Assembly: GCF_009601705.1 (NCBI RefSeq)
Contig: NZ_CP045687.1
Span: 189,527-253,526 of the forward strand
DNA: 64,000 nt
Origin: Sulfolobus sp. E5-1-F
GTDB lineage: Archaea; Thermoproteota; Thermoprotei_A; Sulfolobales; Sulfolobaceae
Direction of reading: 5' to 3'
The translations under genes and the position numbers were made by a program. Shown piece by piece: positions 36,205 to 45,377 of this stretch (its first letter is position 1; every line of letters starts with the position of its first letter). The notes beneath the pieces were generated by a model. That model worked only from the letters and a program-made list of their open reading frames with translations, was not told where the DNA came from and did not search any database.

Positions 36205-37197
36205 TCACTTTATTATAAATACTTTTGAGAAATTACCCTCTTTTTGTACCTTTAGGGCTCTTAAAGAGGAAGGACATTCGCTACATTTATCAATTTGTGG
36301 AAGTTTCTTATTACTTAACAGAATAATTTTGGCGAACAAGTTAGAATATCTAGCCACTATGGAATCAAAATATTGTTTATTAAGTATAACTGGCAACGCT
36401 TCAATTTCATGGAACATTGAATTACTAAATAACTTAGAATTCTTCCATGCTGAAACTATGTTACTATTATCATCGAATACCTTATCCTTACCCCATATAA
36501 ACATTGGGATTAACAATACATCACCACCCTCTATCTCCTTGACCCTTCTTTTTTTATCGTATCCTTCCAAGAAGTCAAGGATAATATTCATATAATATCT
36601 TCCCAAGTTCTCATCATACATCTTATCCTTATCATATTGTTCATGGAATAACTTATTGAGCCAAATATACGCATCAACTATCTCATTTCTTCTACCTATT
36701 ATTGGGTCGTAAAACTTAAATTCTGTAAAAGAGGAGAGTGACGGAGACGCAACAATAACATTCCCCTTAATTTCGTCCTTAACCTCATTTAAACCATCTT
36801 TGAAATAGTTATAGGATATTAATGGATCTGCTGCAATACCGGGAGTATACCCTTCTTCAGTCCCAGGTATTGAATATTGAACAAATCTGTAGATATCAAA
36901 AAACCTTGCCTCTGGATACCATTCCTTAAATTTTGCCAAACCATCTTCTTTTCTTTCATTAACCTCTTCCATAATTTTTTTAAATGCCTCAATCGTATCC
37001 TTATACTCTCCATCTAAATAGCCATAAGGAATGAAAATAGGCTCTCCCCATCTAGGATCTGCATATCTAAAACCGTAACCTCTTATAATATCTGGAAGAT
37101 AAGAATCTAGTATAGTCTTTATTGCTAACTTCATTGTCGAATGTAAGTGATCTATGTGATGTATTACCTTAACTTTCTTACCAAATAAACTAGGCAC
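36205..37197 (-). CDS. Unknown protein, 330 residues
   Basis: Not recognised. It starts MPSLFGKKVKVIHHIDHLHS, with a His-rich HHIDHLH that could bind metal. It continues with GYGFRYADPRWGEPIFIPYGY, SIPGTEEGYTPGIAADPLISYNYF and GGDVLLIPMFIWGKDKV, and has a CSEC pair near the end. It is soluble, with no signal peptide. A TATA-like gctttaaatt about 26 nt before the ATG supports the start. It is convergent with the DUF929 gene, 4 bp apart. Confidence 0.65.
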   Translation of the reverse strand: MPSLFGKKVKVIHHIDHLHSTMKLAIKTILDSYLPDIIRGYGFRYADPRWGEPIFIPYGYLDGEYKDTIEAFKKIMEEVNERKEDGLAKFKEWYPEARFFDIYRFVQYSIPGTEEGYTPGIAADPLISYNYFKDGLNEVKDEIKGNVIVASPSLSSFTEFKFYDPIIGRRNEIVDAYIWLNKLFHEQYDKDKMYDENLGRYYMNIILDFLEGYDKKRRVKEIEGGDVLLIPMFIWGKDKVFDDNSNIVSAWKNSKLFSNSMFHEIEALPVILNKQYFDSIVARYSNLFAKIILLSNKKLPQIDKCSECPSSLRALKVQKEGNFSKVFIIK

Positions 37198-37236
37198 ATC
37201 TTATATTGAAAGCAATAAAATTTAAAGCCTTTCATA

Positions 37237-38304
37237 TTAAATGCTGACATTTAGAAGTCTTGACGCCAAATATCCTAAAGCATGAGTACCTAAAGCTGCT
37301 AATAGTGCTAAAGAAGCCATTTGAGCACCTTTCTTAAATGGACTTATACCGCTTAATATCCCTATGATAGAACCAACAATAAATGTGGATATCCCTGCCA
37401 CTACATAGGACGTGATCACACCAGTAAGTCCAGATAAGCCAACTAAATACGGCAAAATGGGTATTATAGCTCCAGTAATGTATGATAAACCCGTAATTAA
37501 GGCACTCTTAACTGGATCTTCTTTAACTTCAGGGTATAGAATATCTTCAGCAACGTTTACTAAACTTGATGAAACCTTCTTAGCTAGATTTAAGTTTACT
37601 CCAAGTTCTGTAAAGAAATTCACTAATCTTAATTGAACTGAGTGTTGATCAACATTCTTCTCAAACTCCAATCTCTTTCTCTCCTGGATCTTTACGTCTT
37701 TTTCTGACTTAGTAGATAGATATGCGCCTATTGCCATTGAAAGGGTTCCAGATACGCCAACTATCAACCCTCCGACAGCAACAAATAGTGGTGAAGATAT
37801 AGCCCCAGATAAGCCTGAGACCGCTGCTAGAACCTCTACTAGACCGTCACTTATACCATATACAAAGTCACCTACACTTTTAGCTTCAACATTCCCTAAA
37901 ACTTTTTCATGGACAGCCTCATCCACCATAATATCCCTTAACCTTTGTTTCTCATCAGAAGAGAAGATTTCCATTTCAGACAATTTCCTATACTTCTCTA
38001 TATCATCTTCCTCACTGCTTTCTAGGACTTTAATCGTAATATCCAGACCCAAAATTTTTCGTAACAGCGTGTAAAAGTTTACCTTGATTTTATTCAAAAT
38101 CCCTAACTTCTCTCTAACCTCAAGTCCTCTTTTTTCAGCGATTTCCCTCCAAAATTCTGAATGTTTCTTCTCCATTTCCGCTAACTTAGATAGTGTCTTC
38201 TTTAATTCTGTATTTCTCTCTTTTTCTGCTAACTTTCTGTAGACCTCATAATCAAATAGCTCTTCTTCGTAACTCTCAAGTATAATATTCTTCAACTTTA
38301 CCAC
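37237..38304 (-). CDS. VIT1/CCC1-family transporter with ferritin-like domain
   Basis: 355 residues. The N-terminal 130 form a rubrerythrin/ferritin-like helical bundle (ESYEEELFDYEVYRKLAEKE; LAEMEKKHSEFWREIA; DEAVHEKVLGNVE), with the Glu and His pattern of a di-iron site. The C-terminal part is a VIT1 transporter (VGDFVYGISDGLVEVLAAVSGL; GGLIVGVSGTLSMAIGAYLSTKSEKD; the last helices GVITSYVVAGISTFIVGSIIGILS). Such fusions (MbfA-like) export iron or manganese. GTG start. Probably protects against excess iron. Confidence 0.85.
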   Translation of the reverse strand: MVKLKNIILESYEEELFDYEVYRKLAEKERNTELKKTLSKLAEMEKKHSEFWREIAEKRGLEVREKLGILNKIKVNFYTLLRKILGLDITIKVLESSEEDDIEKYRKLSEMEIFSSDEKQRLRDIMVDEAVHEKVLGNVEAKSVGDFVYGISDGLVEVLAAVSGLSGAISSPLFVAVGGLIVGVSGTLSMAIGAYLSTKSEKDVKIQERKRLEFEKNVDQHSVQLRLVNFFTELGVNLNLAKKVSSSLVNVAEDILYPEVKEDPVKSALITGLSYITGAIIPILPYLVGLSGLTGVITSYVVAGISTFIVGSIIGILSGISPFKKGAQMASLALLAALGTHALGYLASRLLNVSI

Positions 38305-38422
38305 TCTTTATAATACTCTATAATACAGAGTAGAATTTAAGATTAACTTATAATGATTTCGAATTAATAGTTACTTCAAACATGAGGGGAAATTTTTAGT
38401 TTAATAAAGGAGAATATTAAAC

Positions 38423-38704
38423 ATGGACATATTTGAAAAGGCGAAAAAGTTGAAAAATTTAGGAGACGAATATGAAAATTTGCTTAATAGTTTGCTCAAC
38501 GATTTATTTAAGTTGATACCTGACTGTCTAGCATTGAACTTAGATGATTCCTTATTGCCAGTATATGCGGTTTCAGGATTAAAGACAAAAGGTCTACTTG
38601 CGTTTCCCTATAAGTGCAGAGGAAGAGTTGGATATGTGGTAATTGGTGAAGATGGAATTCTATACTTTGAAGATACTGAAGGAAACGTTATTGAACTTAA
38701 ATAA
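38423..38704 (+). CDS. Unknown small protein, 93 residues
   Basis: Soluble. A helical start (MDIFEKAKKLKNLGDEYENLLNSLLNDLFKLIPD) is followed by a small beta part (GLLAFPYKCRGRVGYVVIGEDGILYFEDTEGNVIEL). A TATA-like tagtttaata about 27 nt before the ATG supports it. No family recognised. The next gene, a membrane protein, follows after 36 bp. Confidence 0.6.
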   Translation: MDIFEKAKKLKNLGDEYENLLNSLLNDLFKLIPDCLALNLDDSLLPVYAVSGLKTKGLLAFPYKCRGRVGYVVIGEDGILYFEDTEGNVIELK

Positions 38705-38740
38705 AAATTAATAAAGTATTAAGTGAGAAATTAATCCGCA

Positions 38741-39289
38741 TTGAAAAATTTCACTTTAAGCAGGACAGTATTTTTACTTCCATTCTTATTATGGTGGGTT
38801 CCAATAATAGGACCATTTTTCACTGGATTGTTACTAAGTTATCATTTCAAGACAAATTATAGGCTCTCAATAGTCTCTTCCATAGTGTATTCAATTTCTC
38901 TCTCCGCATTAACGACATATGTATTTTATATAGTAAAGATTACCATTTTGGGATATCCTTTTTATTATTTAGTGTTGGCATTCAATGTACTTGGAAGCAT
39001 AACATGTATAGCAACAGCATATATGTCAAGCCGACACGGTACATTCGCAAGAATGATGAGAAATACTATAGAATTAGAATTTACAGTAAGTAATATGAAT
39101 GAAATAGACGAAATACTATCACAATATCTCGATGTAAGTCTTTGTAACCAGCCAAACATTAGGTTCATATCAGAGGACCAAATTGAAATTACACGATCAT
39201 GCAATAATCTACAAATAAATTACGAAATAATAAAAATAGGCAAAGCGCTAAGAGTTAAAGCTAAATTTGAAAACCTTAGAAATTATTAA
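38741..39289 (+). CDS. Membrane protein with cytoplasmic C-terminal domain
   Basis: 182 residues, TTG start ([21 protein letters not shown]). Three membrane helices fill the first 105 residues ([63 protein letters not shown]). The remaining 75 form a soluble domain with three Cys. Its end overlaps the end of the convergent BluB-like gene by 14 nt. Not recognised. Confidence 0.6.
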   Translation: MKNFTLSRTVFLLPFLLWWVPIIGPFFTGLLLSYHFKTNYRLSIVSSIVYSISLSALTTYVFYIVKITILGYPFYYLVLAFNVLGSITCIATAYMSSRHGTFARMMRNTIELEFTVSNMNEIDEILSQYLDVSLCNQPNIRFISEDQIEITRSCNNLQINYEIIKIGKALRVKAKFENLRNY

Positions 39290-39959
39290 ATATTTTCTCA
39301 AAGGTTCTATCTAATAACATTCTAAAATTATCACTTGTTTTCTTACCAAAAATATCTTCAAATACAAGATCTGACAACAACAACCTTTTGTTCCATCCCT
39401 TTTCCTCTAGTTCTGGTATCTTTGGGAACTCCCTTACATATCCTAAGGTTAAATAACCTACCAACTCTATCTCCTTGGGAATTTTCAATATCTCCTTGAC
39501 CTTTTCCTTATTGAAAAATGACACGAATCCGACACCTATTCCCTCAGCAGTGGCAGCTAACCATAAATTACCTATCGCTAATACAGTACTATATAAAGAT
39601 GTCTCTGGCATAGTAGACCTACCTAAAATATTAGGGCCAAATCGAGTAGGATCGTAGGTTACTGCTATGTTAACAGGGGAATCTAATATAGCTTCTACTT
39701 TTATCTTGGAGAATATTATTCTGCGTTCTTCATCTAAAGTGTTTTCAAATCTCTTTCTCTCCTCTTCTACTAACTGTTTTATTTTTTTCCTAATTTCCAT
39801 ATCTTTAATTATAATGAAATTCCAAGGCTGTGAATAGCCAACTGAAGGGGCCAAATGAGCAGCAGAAAGAATTTTGGCTAAAACCTCATCTGGGATCGGG
39901 TCTGGTTTGTAATAACTTCTTATATCTCTCCTCTTTCGTATCGCTTCATATACATTCAT
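39276..39959 (-). CDS. BluB-like nitroreductase-fold flavoprotein
   Basis: 227 residues of the FMN nitroreductase fold. The sequence is closest in pattern to BluB, which breaks down FMN to dimethylbenzimidazole for cobamides: [100 protein letters not shown] and [26 protein letters not shown]. The APSVG.sQPW and GR.TMPE..lYS blocks are the BluB signature rather than general nitroreductase. TATA (gcatatatatc) about 26 nt before the ATG. Cobamide gene neighbours are absent, so the role needs testing. Confidence 0.8.
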   Translation of the reverse strand: MNVYEAIRKRRDIRSYYKPDPIPDEVLAKILSAAHLAPSVGYSQPWNFIIIKDMEIRKKIKQLVEEERKRFENTLDEERRIIFSKIKVEAILDSPVNIAVTYDPTRFGPNILGRSTMPETSLYSTVLAIGNLWLAATAEGIGVGFVSFFNKEKVKEILKIPKEIELVGYLTLGYVREFPKIPELEEKGWNKRLLLSDLVFEDIFGKKTSDNFRMLLDRTFEKIFNNF

Positions 39960-40023
39960 ACTTATGGATAGACTATCCAGATATATATGCTTATTTGCTA
40001 AATATAATATCTTACCCTCTATC

Positions 40024-41256
40024 TCAGAGCCTATTTAGAAGTTCAGTTATAGCCTCGATATAGGAGGGATGGGGAGCTACGTAATCTTTAATCTCACTAA
40101 CCTTAACATTATACCTTATTAATAACGAAATTAGAGATATTACTTCCTCAGCATCCTTCATAAAAGCTTGAGCTCCCACAATCTTATCGTCTTTAACGCA
40201 AACCTTGAGGAACCCATCAGTCTCTTTTTCTGTAATCGCGCGACCTACTTCAGCTAAATTAATTTTAATACATTTTCCCTCCATGTTACCAACATACGCT
40301 ATTGTTGGATAAGTGTATACGACTTTAGGTATACCTTGTTTATTAAATACTTTCTTACCACCCGTAATGTTGAGTGCAGCTATTTTCCCTGCATACATTG
40401 CCTCATGAGCAGTATGAGTACCAATTATATCACCAGCAGCAAAAATGTTACTTACACTAGTCCTTAAATACTCATCAACAATCACAAAAGGATTATGATT
40501 AACTTCCTCAAATCCTTGGATAGATGGTTTCCTACCGAAAGTCATATATACAACATCTGCAGTCAGTTTCTCCCCGTTCTCTAGAACTACTTCTTTTTCT
40601 TTCATCTCCTTAACTGAACGATTTAGATACAATTTCACACCTATCTTGGAGAAGTAGTTGGTAATAGCACTACTAACCTCATTATCCAGATATGGTAGTA
40701 ATGATGGCTGCTTATCAATTAAAACTACTTCCTTACCAAGCTTTCTTAGCATCCATCCAAATTCGACTCCTCCCACATCTCCTCCTACGATAATAACGCT
40801 TTGAAAGTCCTTATTTAAGTAAGGTAAATCCTCTGAATATATTATACCTTTAACCACTTCTCTATAAGTTCCAGTAGCTAAAACAATATAATCTGTCTTA
40901 ATGGTCTCATTATTTACGTTCAACAATCCAGATCTGAGTGATGCAACCCCATGAATAACTTCTACTCCATTATCTTCCAACATGTATTCAACTCCCTTAG
41001 ATAACCTAAATGAGGCCTCTTGGCCTAGCTTTCTTAACTCTTCTAAATCAAATATTACTTTTTTACCTATCTTTTCGAGCTCTGAAGCCAAATGTATGGG
41101 ATGTAACATAGCCTTAGATGGAATACAGCCATATAATACGCATGTTCCTCCGAGTCTTTCCTCTTTTTCGACTAATATTACCTTATTATTACTTTTAGCT
41201 AATTCTAATGAAGCATATACTCCAGCTGGGCCGGAACCTATAACTGCGACTTTCAT
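40024..41256 (-). CDS. lpdA: Dihydrolipoamide dehydrogenase-like flavoprotein
   Basis: FAD/NAD disulfide oxidoreductase. The N-terminal FAD motif [11 protein letters not shown] is followed by the redox disulfide [15 protein letters not shown] (CxxxxC), the NAD motif [47 protein letters not shown] and the C-terminal [16 protein letters not shown] with the catalytic His-Pro. I chose the ATG at 41256 (MKVAVIGSG), which lies 27 nt after a TATA box; the frame extends 8 codons upstream to 41280. 410 residues is short for E3 but fits archaeal members. No 2-oxoacid dehydrogenase genes are adjacent. Confidence 0.9.
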   Translation of the reverse strand: MKVAVIGSGPAGVYASLELAKSNNKVILVEKEERLGGTCVLYGCIPSKAMLHPIHLASELEKIGKKVIFDLEELRKLGQEASFRLSKGVEYMLEDNGVEVIHGVASLRSGLLNVNNETIKTDYIVLATGTYREVVKGIIYSEDLPYLNKDFQSVIIVGGDVGGVEFGWMLRKLGKEVVLIDKQPSLLPYLDNEVSSAITNYFSKIGVKLYLNRSVKEMKEKEVVLENGEKLTADVVYMTFGRKPSIQGFEEVNHNPFVIVDEYLRTSVSNIFAAGDIIGTHTAHEAMYAGKIAALNITGGKKVFNKQGIPKVVYTYPTIAYVGNMEGKCIKINLAEVGRAITEKETDGFLKVCVKDDKIVGAQAFMKDAEEVISLISLLIRYNVKVSEIKDYVAPHPSYIEAITELLNRL

Positions 41257-41278
41257 AAGAAAAAATAAGTGACTCGGC

Positions 41279-41287
41279 ATTTAAAAA
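41279..41287 (-). promoter_or_regulatory. TATA box of lpdA
   Basis: On the minus strand tttttaaat is centred 27 nt before the ATG at 41256, which sets the start there. Confidence 0.5.
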
Positions 41288-41291
41288 CAAA

Positions 41292-42509
41292 TTATCGTTC
41301 TAGACTTATCTTATATGTTTCTGGTCCGGCAATAAGTCCAATTATGGCTATAGCAAAGCCAATGAGTGCTATAGTTGTAGCTGCGTTAAATGGGCTCATG
41401 AAAGTCGAAAGAATGGAAACATAAATTGGAGCGAAGCCCGCTATTATATATGCTCCATTGTATGCAGTACCAACTCCCAAAGCTCTTGCGAACGTCTTAA
41501 ATCTCTCCGATAGAAATGCAGGGGTTATAGAAAAGGGTAAGTTTACCAGAAAACCGAAAAGTAATATAGGATATAATAGGTTAATATTATGTATTTGAAT
41601 AAAGTGGTAAAAAGTAAATGAGCCTATTGCAGCAATTATTGAACCTATTATACCCACCATTCTTCTCCCTATATAATCTGAGAGTAATCCTGCAATTATC
41701 ATTGATGGTATTCCTATTAGATTCATATAGAGAACTAGGGGGCCATAGTATGAGGGGGGCAACTTCATAACCTGGCCAAATAGTGTAGGTACTAATTGAG
41801 GTCCAGCATATATTGCTAACCAGAAGCCTACCATAACCAGAAAAGGTTGCGGAAGTTCTCTTAAACCTTTCAAGGGATTTGCTGAATGCCTCAGTTTGAT
41901 CCAAATACTTGGCTCTGCCATCTTAAATCTGATTAATACTGCTAACACTGCTGGTATTACTCCGATTGCGAAAATGAGTCTCCAATAAAATGATATAAAC
42001 TCCGCTCCAGTAACAGAAGCCAGATAAGTGAATAGGGAGTCTACTCCAACAAAACCCACTAGTACTCCAGATTGCATTATACCAGAAAATATACCTCTAT
42101 AATTGTTTAGGCTCTCCATAACTATTGTAAAACTTCCAGCAACATCTCCACCAATAAAAATGCCCTGTATGAATCTGAGTATCGAAATTGTAATAGCTGC
42201 CAAGATTCCTATCTGAGCGTAAGTAGGTAATATAGAAGTTAGGCCTACGGACAGAGAATAACCTAAGACTGTAATTAACAAGCTAACTCTTCTACCGTAT
42301 TTATCTCCAACATAACCAAATACGAAACCACCTAAGGGCCTTGAGATTACAGTGAATACTATAGGCAATACTGCACCTAGTAAACCTATTCCGGGATAGA
42401 ATAATTTACCTAGTATAGTTGACGTAATAACAACAGCACCTAAATCGTAACCATCCATTATCCACGAAATATAACCTCCAACTACATTACTCCAATTTTC
42501 AGCCTTCAT
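41292..42509 (-). CDS. MFS transporter, metabolite:H+ symporter type
   Basis: 405 residues with 12 predicted helices. The first helix carries DGYDLGAVVITS, then GYVGDKYGRRVSLL (the MFS loop 2-3 motif) and RFIQGIFIGGDVAGS in helix 4, with GLLSDYIGRRMVGIIGS in the second half. These are features of the sugar/metabolite:H+ symporter branch for organic acids. A TATA-like gattttaag precedes the ATG by about 26 nt. Its stop is 36 bp before the lpdA start. The substrate is not determined. Confidence 0.85.
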   Translation of the reverse strand: MKAENWSNVVGGYISWIMDGYDLGAVVITSTILGKLFYPGIGLLGAVLPIVFTVISRPLGGFVFGYVGDKYGRRVSLLITVLGYSLSVGLTSILPTYAQIGILAAITISILRFIQGIFIGGDVAGSFTIVMESLNNYRGIFSGIMQSGVLVGFVGVDSLFTYLASVTGAEFISFYWRLIFAIGVIPAVLAVLIRFKMAEPSIWIKLRHSANPLKGLRELPQPFLVMVGFWLAIYAGPQLVPTLFGQVMKLPPSYYGPLVLYMNLIGIPSMIIAGLLSDYIGRRMVGIIGSIIAAIGSFTFYHFIQIHNINLLYPILLFGFLVNLPFSITPAFLSERFKTFARALGVGTAYNGAYIIAGFAPIYVSILSTFMSPFNAATTIALIGFAIAIIGLIAGPETYKISLER

Positions 42510-42712
42510 GGACTCTAACTCTTAAAATCATACTAAAAAATTATCTTCTAAAACTAGAAACAGCTAAACATAAACAGTATTGACTAAATATGTTTATCGA
42601 ATCCAACTGTTATGCTTGAAAATAGTATATAGCAACTAATATCTTTTTTTAAAAAATCTGAAGAACAAATCTATCTCATCGTTATTAAGTATTTTTTTAT
42701 TAATAAAATGAC

Positions 42713-43084
42713 TTAATACTTGGCTCTTACTTTCTCCCCATTATATACAAAGATTAAGTTCTTTTTTAAGCCAATGATTTTCCTATCCGTTATCACAACC
42801 AATGGAAATCTCTTCAGATCTCTCTCTAATCTTATCACACTAGTAACTCTTAATCTATTAGATTTAACTTCTGAAAGTTTCTTTAATACCCTATAGGTTT
42901 CTAACAAATCATTCACAGTATAGAATGTTAAAACTAAATTTCCATCTAATTCCACTATACTATCGTCATCTATGATGAAAACTACGTCTAAAGCCCCAAA
43001 TGTTTCAAAGAGCTTTTTGACTGAGCTTTCTAATTGAGAAATAGTCATATTGGAATTTAGATCTATGGCTATTAAAGGTTCCAT
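42713..43084 (-). CDS. Unknown small protein, 123 residues
   Basis: Soluble alpha/beta protein (MEPLIAIDLNSNMTISQLES; ALDVVFIIDDDSIVELDGNLVLTFYTVNDLLETYRVL; PLVVITDRKIIGL). The ATG at 43084 is 26 nt after a clear TATA box (43105-43114), so I prefer it to the GTG two codons upstream. No recognised family. The IS5-like element lies 93 bp upstream. Confidence 0.6.
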   Translation of the reverse strand: MEPLIAIDLNSNMTISQLESSVKKLFETFGALDVVFIIDDDSIVELDGNLVLTFYTVNDLLETYRVLKKLSEVKSNRLRVTSVIRLERDLKRFPLVVITDRKIIGLKKNLIFVYNGEKVRAKY

Positions 43085-43104
43085 AGTCACACACTTTTAA
43101 TTAT

Positions 43105-43114
43105 ACTTATAAAC
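43105..43114 (-). promoter_or_regulatory. TATA box of the 42713-43084 gene
   Basis: gtttataagt on the minus strand, centred 26 nt before the ATG at 43084. Confidence 0.5.
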
Positions 43115-43372
43115 TTTTTGCCTAATCACTTGGATAATCTTTTATTAATTTTTGCCAAAAAATACTAATATCCTCGAGAGAGTGTCCCGATTGCAAATAA
43201 TTCAATAAAGCTTGAAGGGGAGAAATATAATATTATATAAAATAAAGCGTTAAATACAATTATATCTTTCAATACAGCAGAAGATTAATTTTATATTGTA
43301 ATAGAAAATAATAGGTTGTGGAGAAAAACAGAATTTCAAACATAGCCTACACTACTCTCGTTTCTCAACGTC

Positions 43373-44284
43373 TTAACTCTCTGGAACTCGTGACAATACA
43401 GACGTGTAGATCATGGCGTTGTAGATCAACGCTATTACATAAACGAAGAGTTCAGCCATCTCCCGGTTTGTCGCGTAGGGTCTCCAATACCTCCTCAAGA
43501 AGATCCCGAAAAACTCCACGTACCTTCTGAAACTTGGGAAACCGATCAACCAAGTTGACGACTTACCTAGAAACCCCCTATCAACCACCTTGTAACCGCT
43601 GACAGAGAAGCCGACCTTGTTGTCGGGGAAGTTAGCCATTTCCACTTGAATCTCGTGAACGATCATTGTTGGTGACATGAGAGTGAATACCTTGAAGCCG
43701 AAGTAACTTCTGTTCCTCTTCTTAGCGAATTCTCCCTTAAACCTCCTCCTCACCTTACTATTCAGGTAATGGTAAAGCAGTTTAGCAGCTTGCTTGTAGT
43801 TCCTCCTCCTTAATTCAAGTTCGAATTTCTTCTTAAAAGTCTCCTTGTTAGTCTTGCCGAACGGCACTTCAATGAGGAAGGAGTCTACGGCCCAAAGCTT
43901 CCCTACCCTACCGTATAGTGCGCTGCTGGGTAAGTAATTGTTCAGCATGTTCATTCTTGTCTCCAACTCCTTTACGTACTTCTTGAACACGTCCTTTATC
44001 TCCATCCTGAGCCTTTTGGCTCTTCTATGGATTTCTGATTTCGATTTTGGTTCTCCTAGGAACCATCTGACTACGATATCGGTATGGTAGTAGCACCATA
44101 CGTCCCTGTAGGAGCACGTCCATACTACCATTACTATTAATGCTCTCAGTACGTAGAGGTCGGAGAGACCAGAGAAGGCAGTGAACGTGGTAAGCACGTA
44201 GTTCATTTTCACAAGAGTTTTATGCTTTGCCGATAAGTATTCTTTGGGAACCGGGACGGTGCAATAATTTATCCGTTCGATCAT
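43373..44284 (-). CDS. IS5-family transposase
   Basis: 303 residues. Catalytic acidic residues lie in KLWAVDSFLIEVPF and in GYKVVDRGFLGKSSTW; the C-terminal helix with the Glu is in YATNREMAELFVYVIALIYNA. The N-terminal 110 residues are basic and helical and probably bind the ends. The frame is complete. The ATG (44284) lies in the loop of a hairpin (44246-44314). Confidence 0.85.
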   Translation of the reverse strand: MIERINYCTVPVPKEYLSAKHKTLVKMNYVLTTFTAFSGLSDLYVLRALIVMVVWTCSYRDVWCYYHTDIVVRWFLGEPKSKSEIHRRAKRLRMEIKDVFKKYVKELETRMNMLNNYLPSSALYGRVGKLWAVDSFLIEVPFGKTNKETFKKKFELELRRRNYKQAAKLLYHYLNSKVRRRFKGEFAKKRNRSYFGFKVFTLMSPTMIVHEIQVEMANFPDNKVGFSVSGYKVVDRGFLGKSSTWLIGFPSFRRYVEFFGIFLRRYWRPYATNREMAELFVYVIALIYNAMIYTSVLSRVPES

Positions 44285-44314
44285 GGGAATCAGTATTACA
44301 CCCTCCCGGTTCCC
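44246..44314 (-). promoter_or_regulatory. Hairpin around the IS5 transposase start codon
   Basis: gggaaccgggacggtgca (44246-44263) pairs with tacaccctcccggttccc (44297-44314) at 16 of 18 positions, with an 11-bp perfect GC-rich core. The start codon (44282-44284) lies in the 33-nt loop. The second copy of the element (63614-63682) keeps the same stem with different mismatches. Confidence 0.7.
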
Positions 44315-44555
44315 TTTAAGTATTACTCTACTTTTAGCTTCAAGAGAAAATTCAGAATTTCTCAGCAGTTTATCTTGTCTTTTGAATAATTCTCTAAAAA
44401 CTTGTACATAGATTTATTGAATTATTTGCGTTTGGGACACTCTCTCGATGTCACGATTTATCACATCTATCTTAAAGACTTAACTTAAGTTTCTTCCTCG
44501 ACCATGTTCCCCAGATGAGGGAGTACTATTCCCCTAAGCTAACTAACCTAATAGG

Positions 44556-44564
44556 GTTTATATT
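44556..44564 (+). promoter_or_regulatory. TATA box of the nucleotidyltransferase-like gene
   Basis: gtttatatt is centred 27 nt before the ATG at 44587 and excludes the in-frame ATG at 44515. Confidence 0.5.
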
Positions 44565-44586
44565 GAGGTTAAACCAAATAACTATT

Positions 44587-45342
44587 ATGACAGTAACTAA
44601 GGAACAACTACTGAATAGGGCGATAGAAGTAATAGATAAGGCTGATAATGAAGGAATAACTTTAAGAGCTATTGGAGGTGCAGCAATCGCGTTAATAGCC
44701 AAAAACGGATCAGAATTATATCCAAGAGTATACAAGGATATAGATTATTTTGGACTTTCGTCTCAAAGTAATAAGATATCTAAATTCTTAGAAGGCATGG
44801 GATTAATCCCAAATAAGAGGTTTAATGCATTGCATGGACATACTAGATTAATGTTCTTTGACCCCATAATTAACTCAACTGTAGATGTCTTTTTGGACGA
44901 ATTCGTGATGTGTCACAAACTTGTATTAAAGGATAGATTAAGAATAATGAAATATACTATTCCGACTTCAGACCTATATCTGACAAAAATGCAAATAATA
45001 CAACTTACCGAAAATGATAAGAAGGATATAGCTGCACTACTTTACGATATCGAGTTAGGAGAAAGAGATAACGAGAAGACTATGGACTATAATTATATTG
45101 CGAAAATCCTATCTGAGGATTGGGGATTCTATAAAACTTATACAATAAATCATGATAAAATATTAGACTTCATAAAAAACGATAAAAACAGGGAAATAAT
45201 AGAACCCAAACTATTAAAATTAAGGGAAATAATAGAGAAACATCCTAAGAGTATTAAATGGAAAATGAGGGCAAAAATTGGAGAAAAAGTAAAGTGGTAT
45301 GAAGAACCAGAAGAAGTAAATACTAACTTCACTCAACAATAA
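44587..45342 (+). CDS. Nucleotidyltransferase-like protein
   Basis: 251 residues from the ATG at 44587 (MTVTKEQLLNRAIEVIDKA). The segment LRAIGGAAIALIAK, then YPRVYKDIDYFGL and STVDVFLDEF, resembles the nucleotidyltransferase fold of AbiEii/MNT-like proteins (GG-x-A...D-x-D...acidic). The G-S motif is altered to GGAAIAL. It may be a toxin-like or orphan transferase; no antitoxin gene is adjacent. It is followed by the glutamine synthetase-like gene after 35 bp. Confidence 0.6.
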   Translation: MTVTKEQLLNRAIEVIDKADNEGITLRAIGGAAIALIAKNGSELYPRVYKDIDYFGLSSQSNKISKFLEGMGLIPNKRFNALHGHTRLMFFDPIINSTVDVFLDEFVMCHKLVLKDRLRIMKYTIPTSDLYLTKMQIIQLTENDKKDIAALLYDIELGERDNEKTMDYNYIAKILSEDWGFYKTYTINHDKILDFIKNDKNREIIEPKLLKLREIIEKHPKSIKWKMRAKIGEKVKWYEEPEEVNTNFTQQ

Positions 45343-45377
45343 TAATTAATAACCTAGTAAGTTTATTTTATCATTAA

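Larger units (their letters stand above)
43178..44444 (-). mobile_element. IS5-family element (ISC1234-like)
   Basis: Imperfect terminal inverted repeats of about 32 bp: gagagtgtccc followed, after four mostly different bases, by gcaaataattcaataaa at both ends. A 4-bp direct repeat tcga flanks the element (43174-43177 and 44445-44448). One transposase on the minus strand. A second copy of the same element runs off the right end of the window in the opposite direction (from 63484). Confidence 0.85.
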
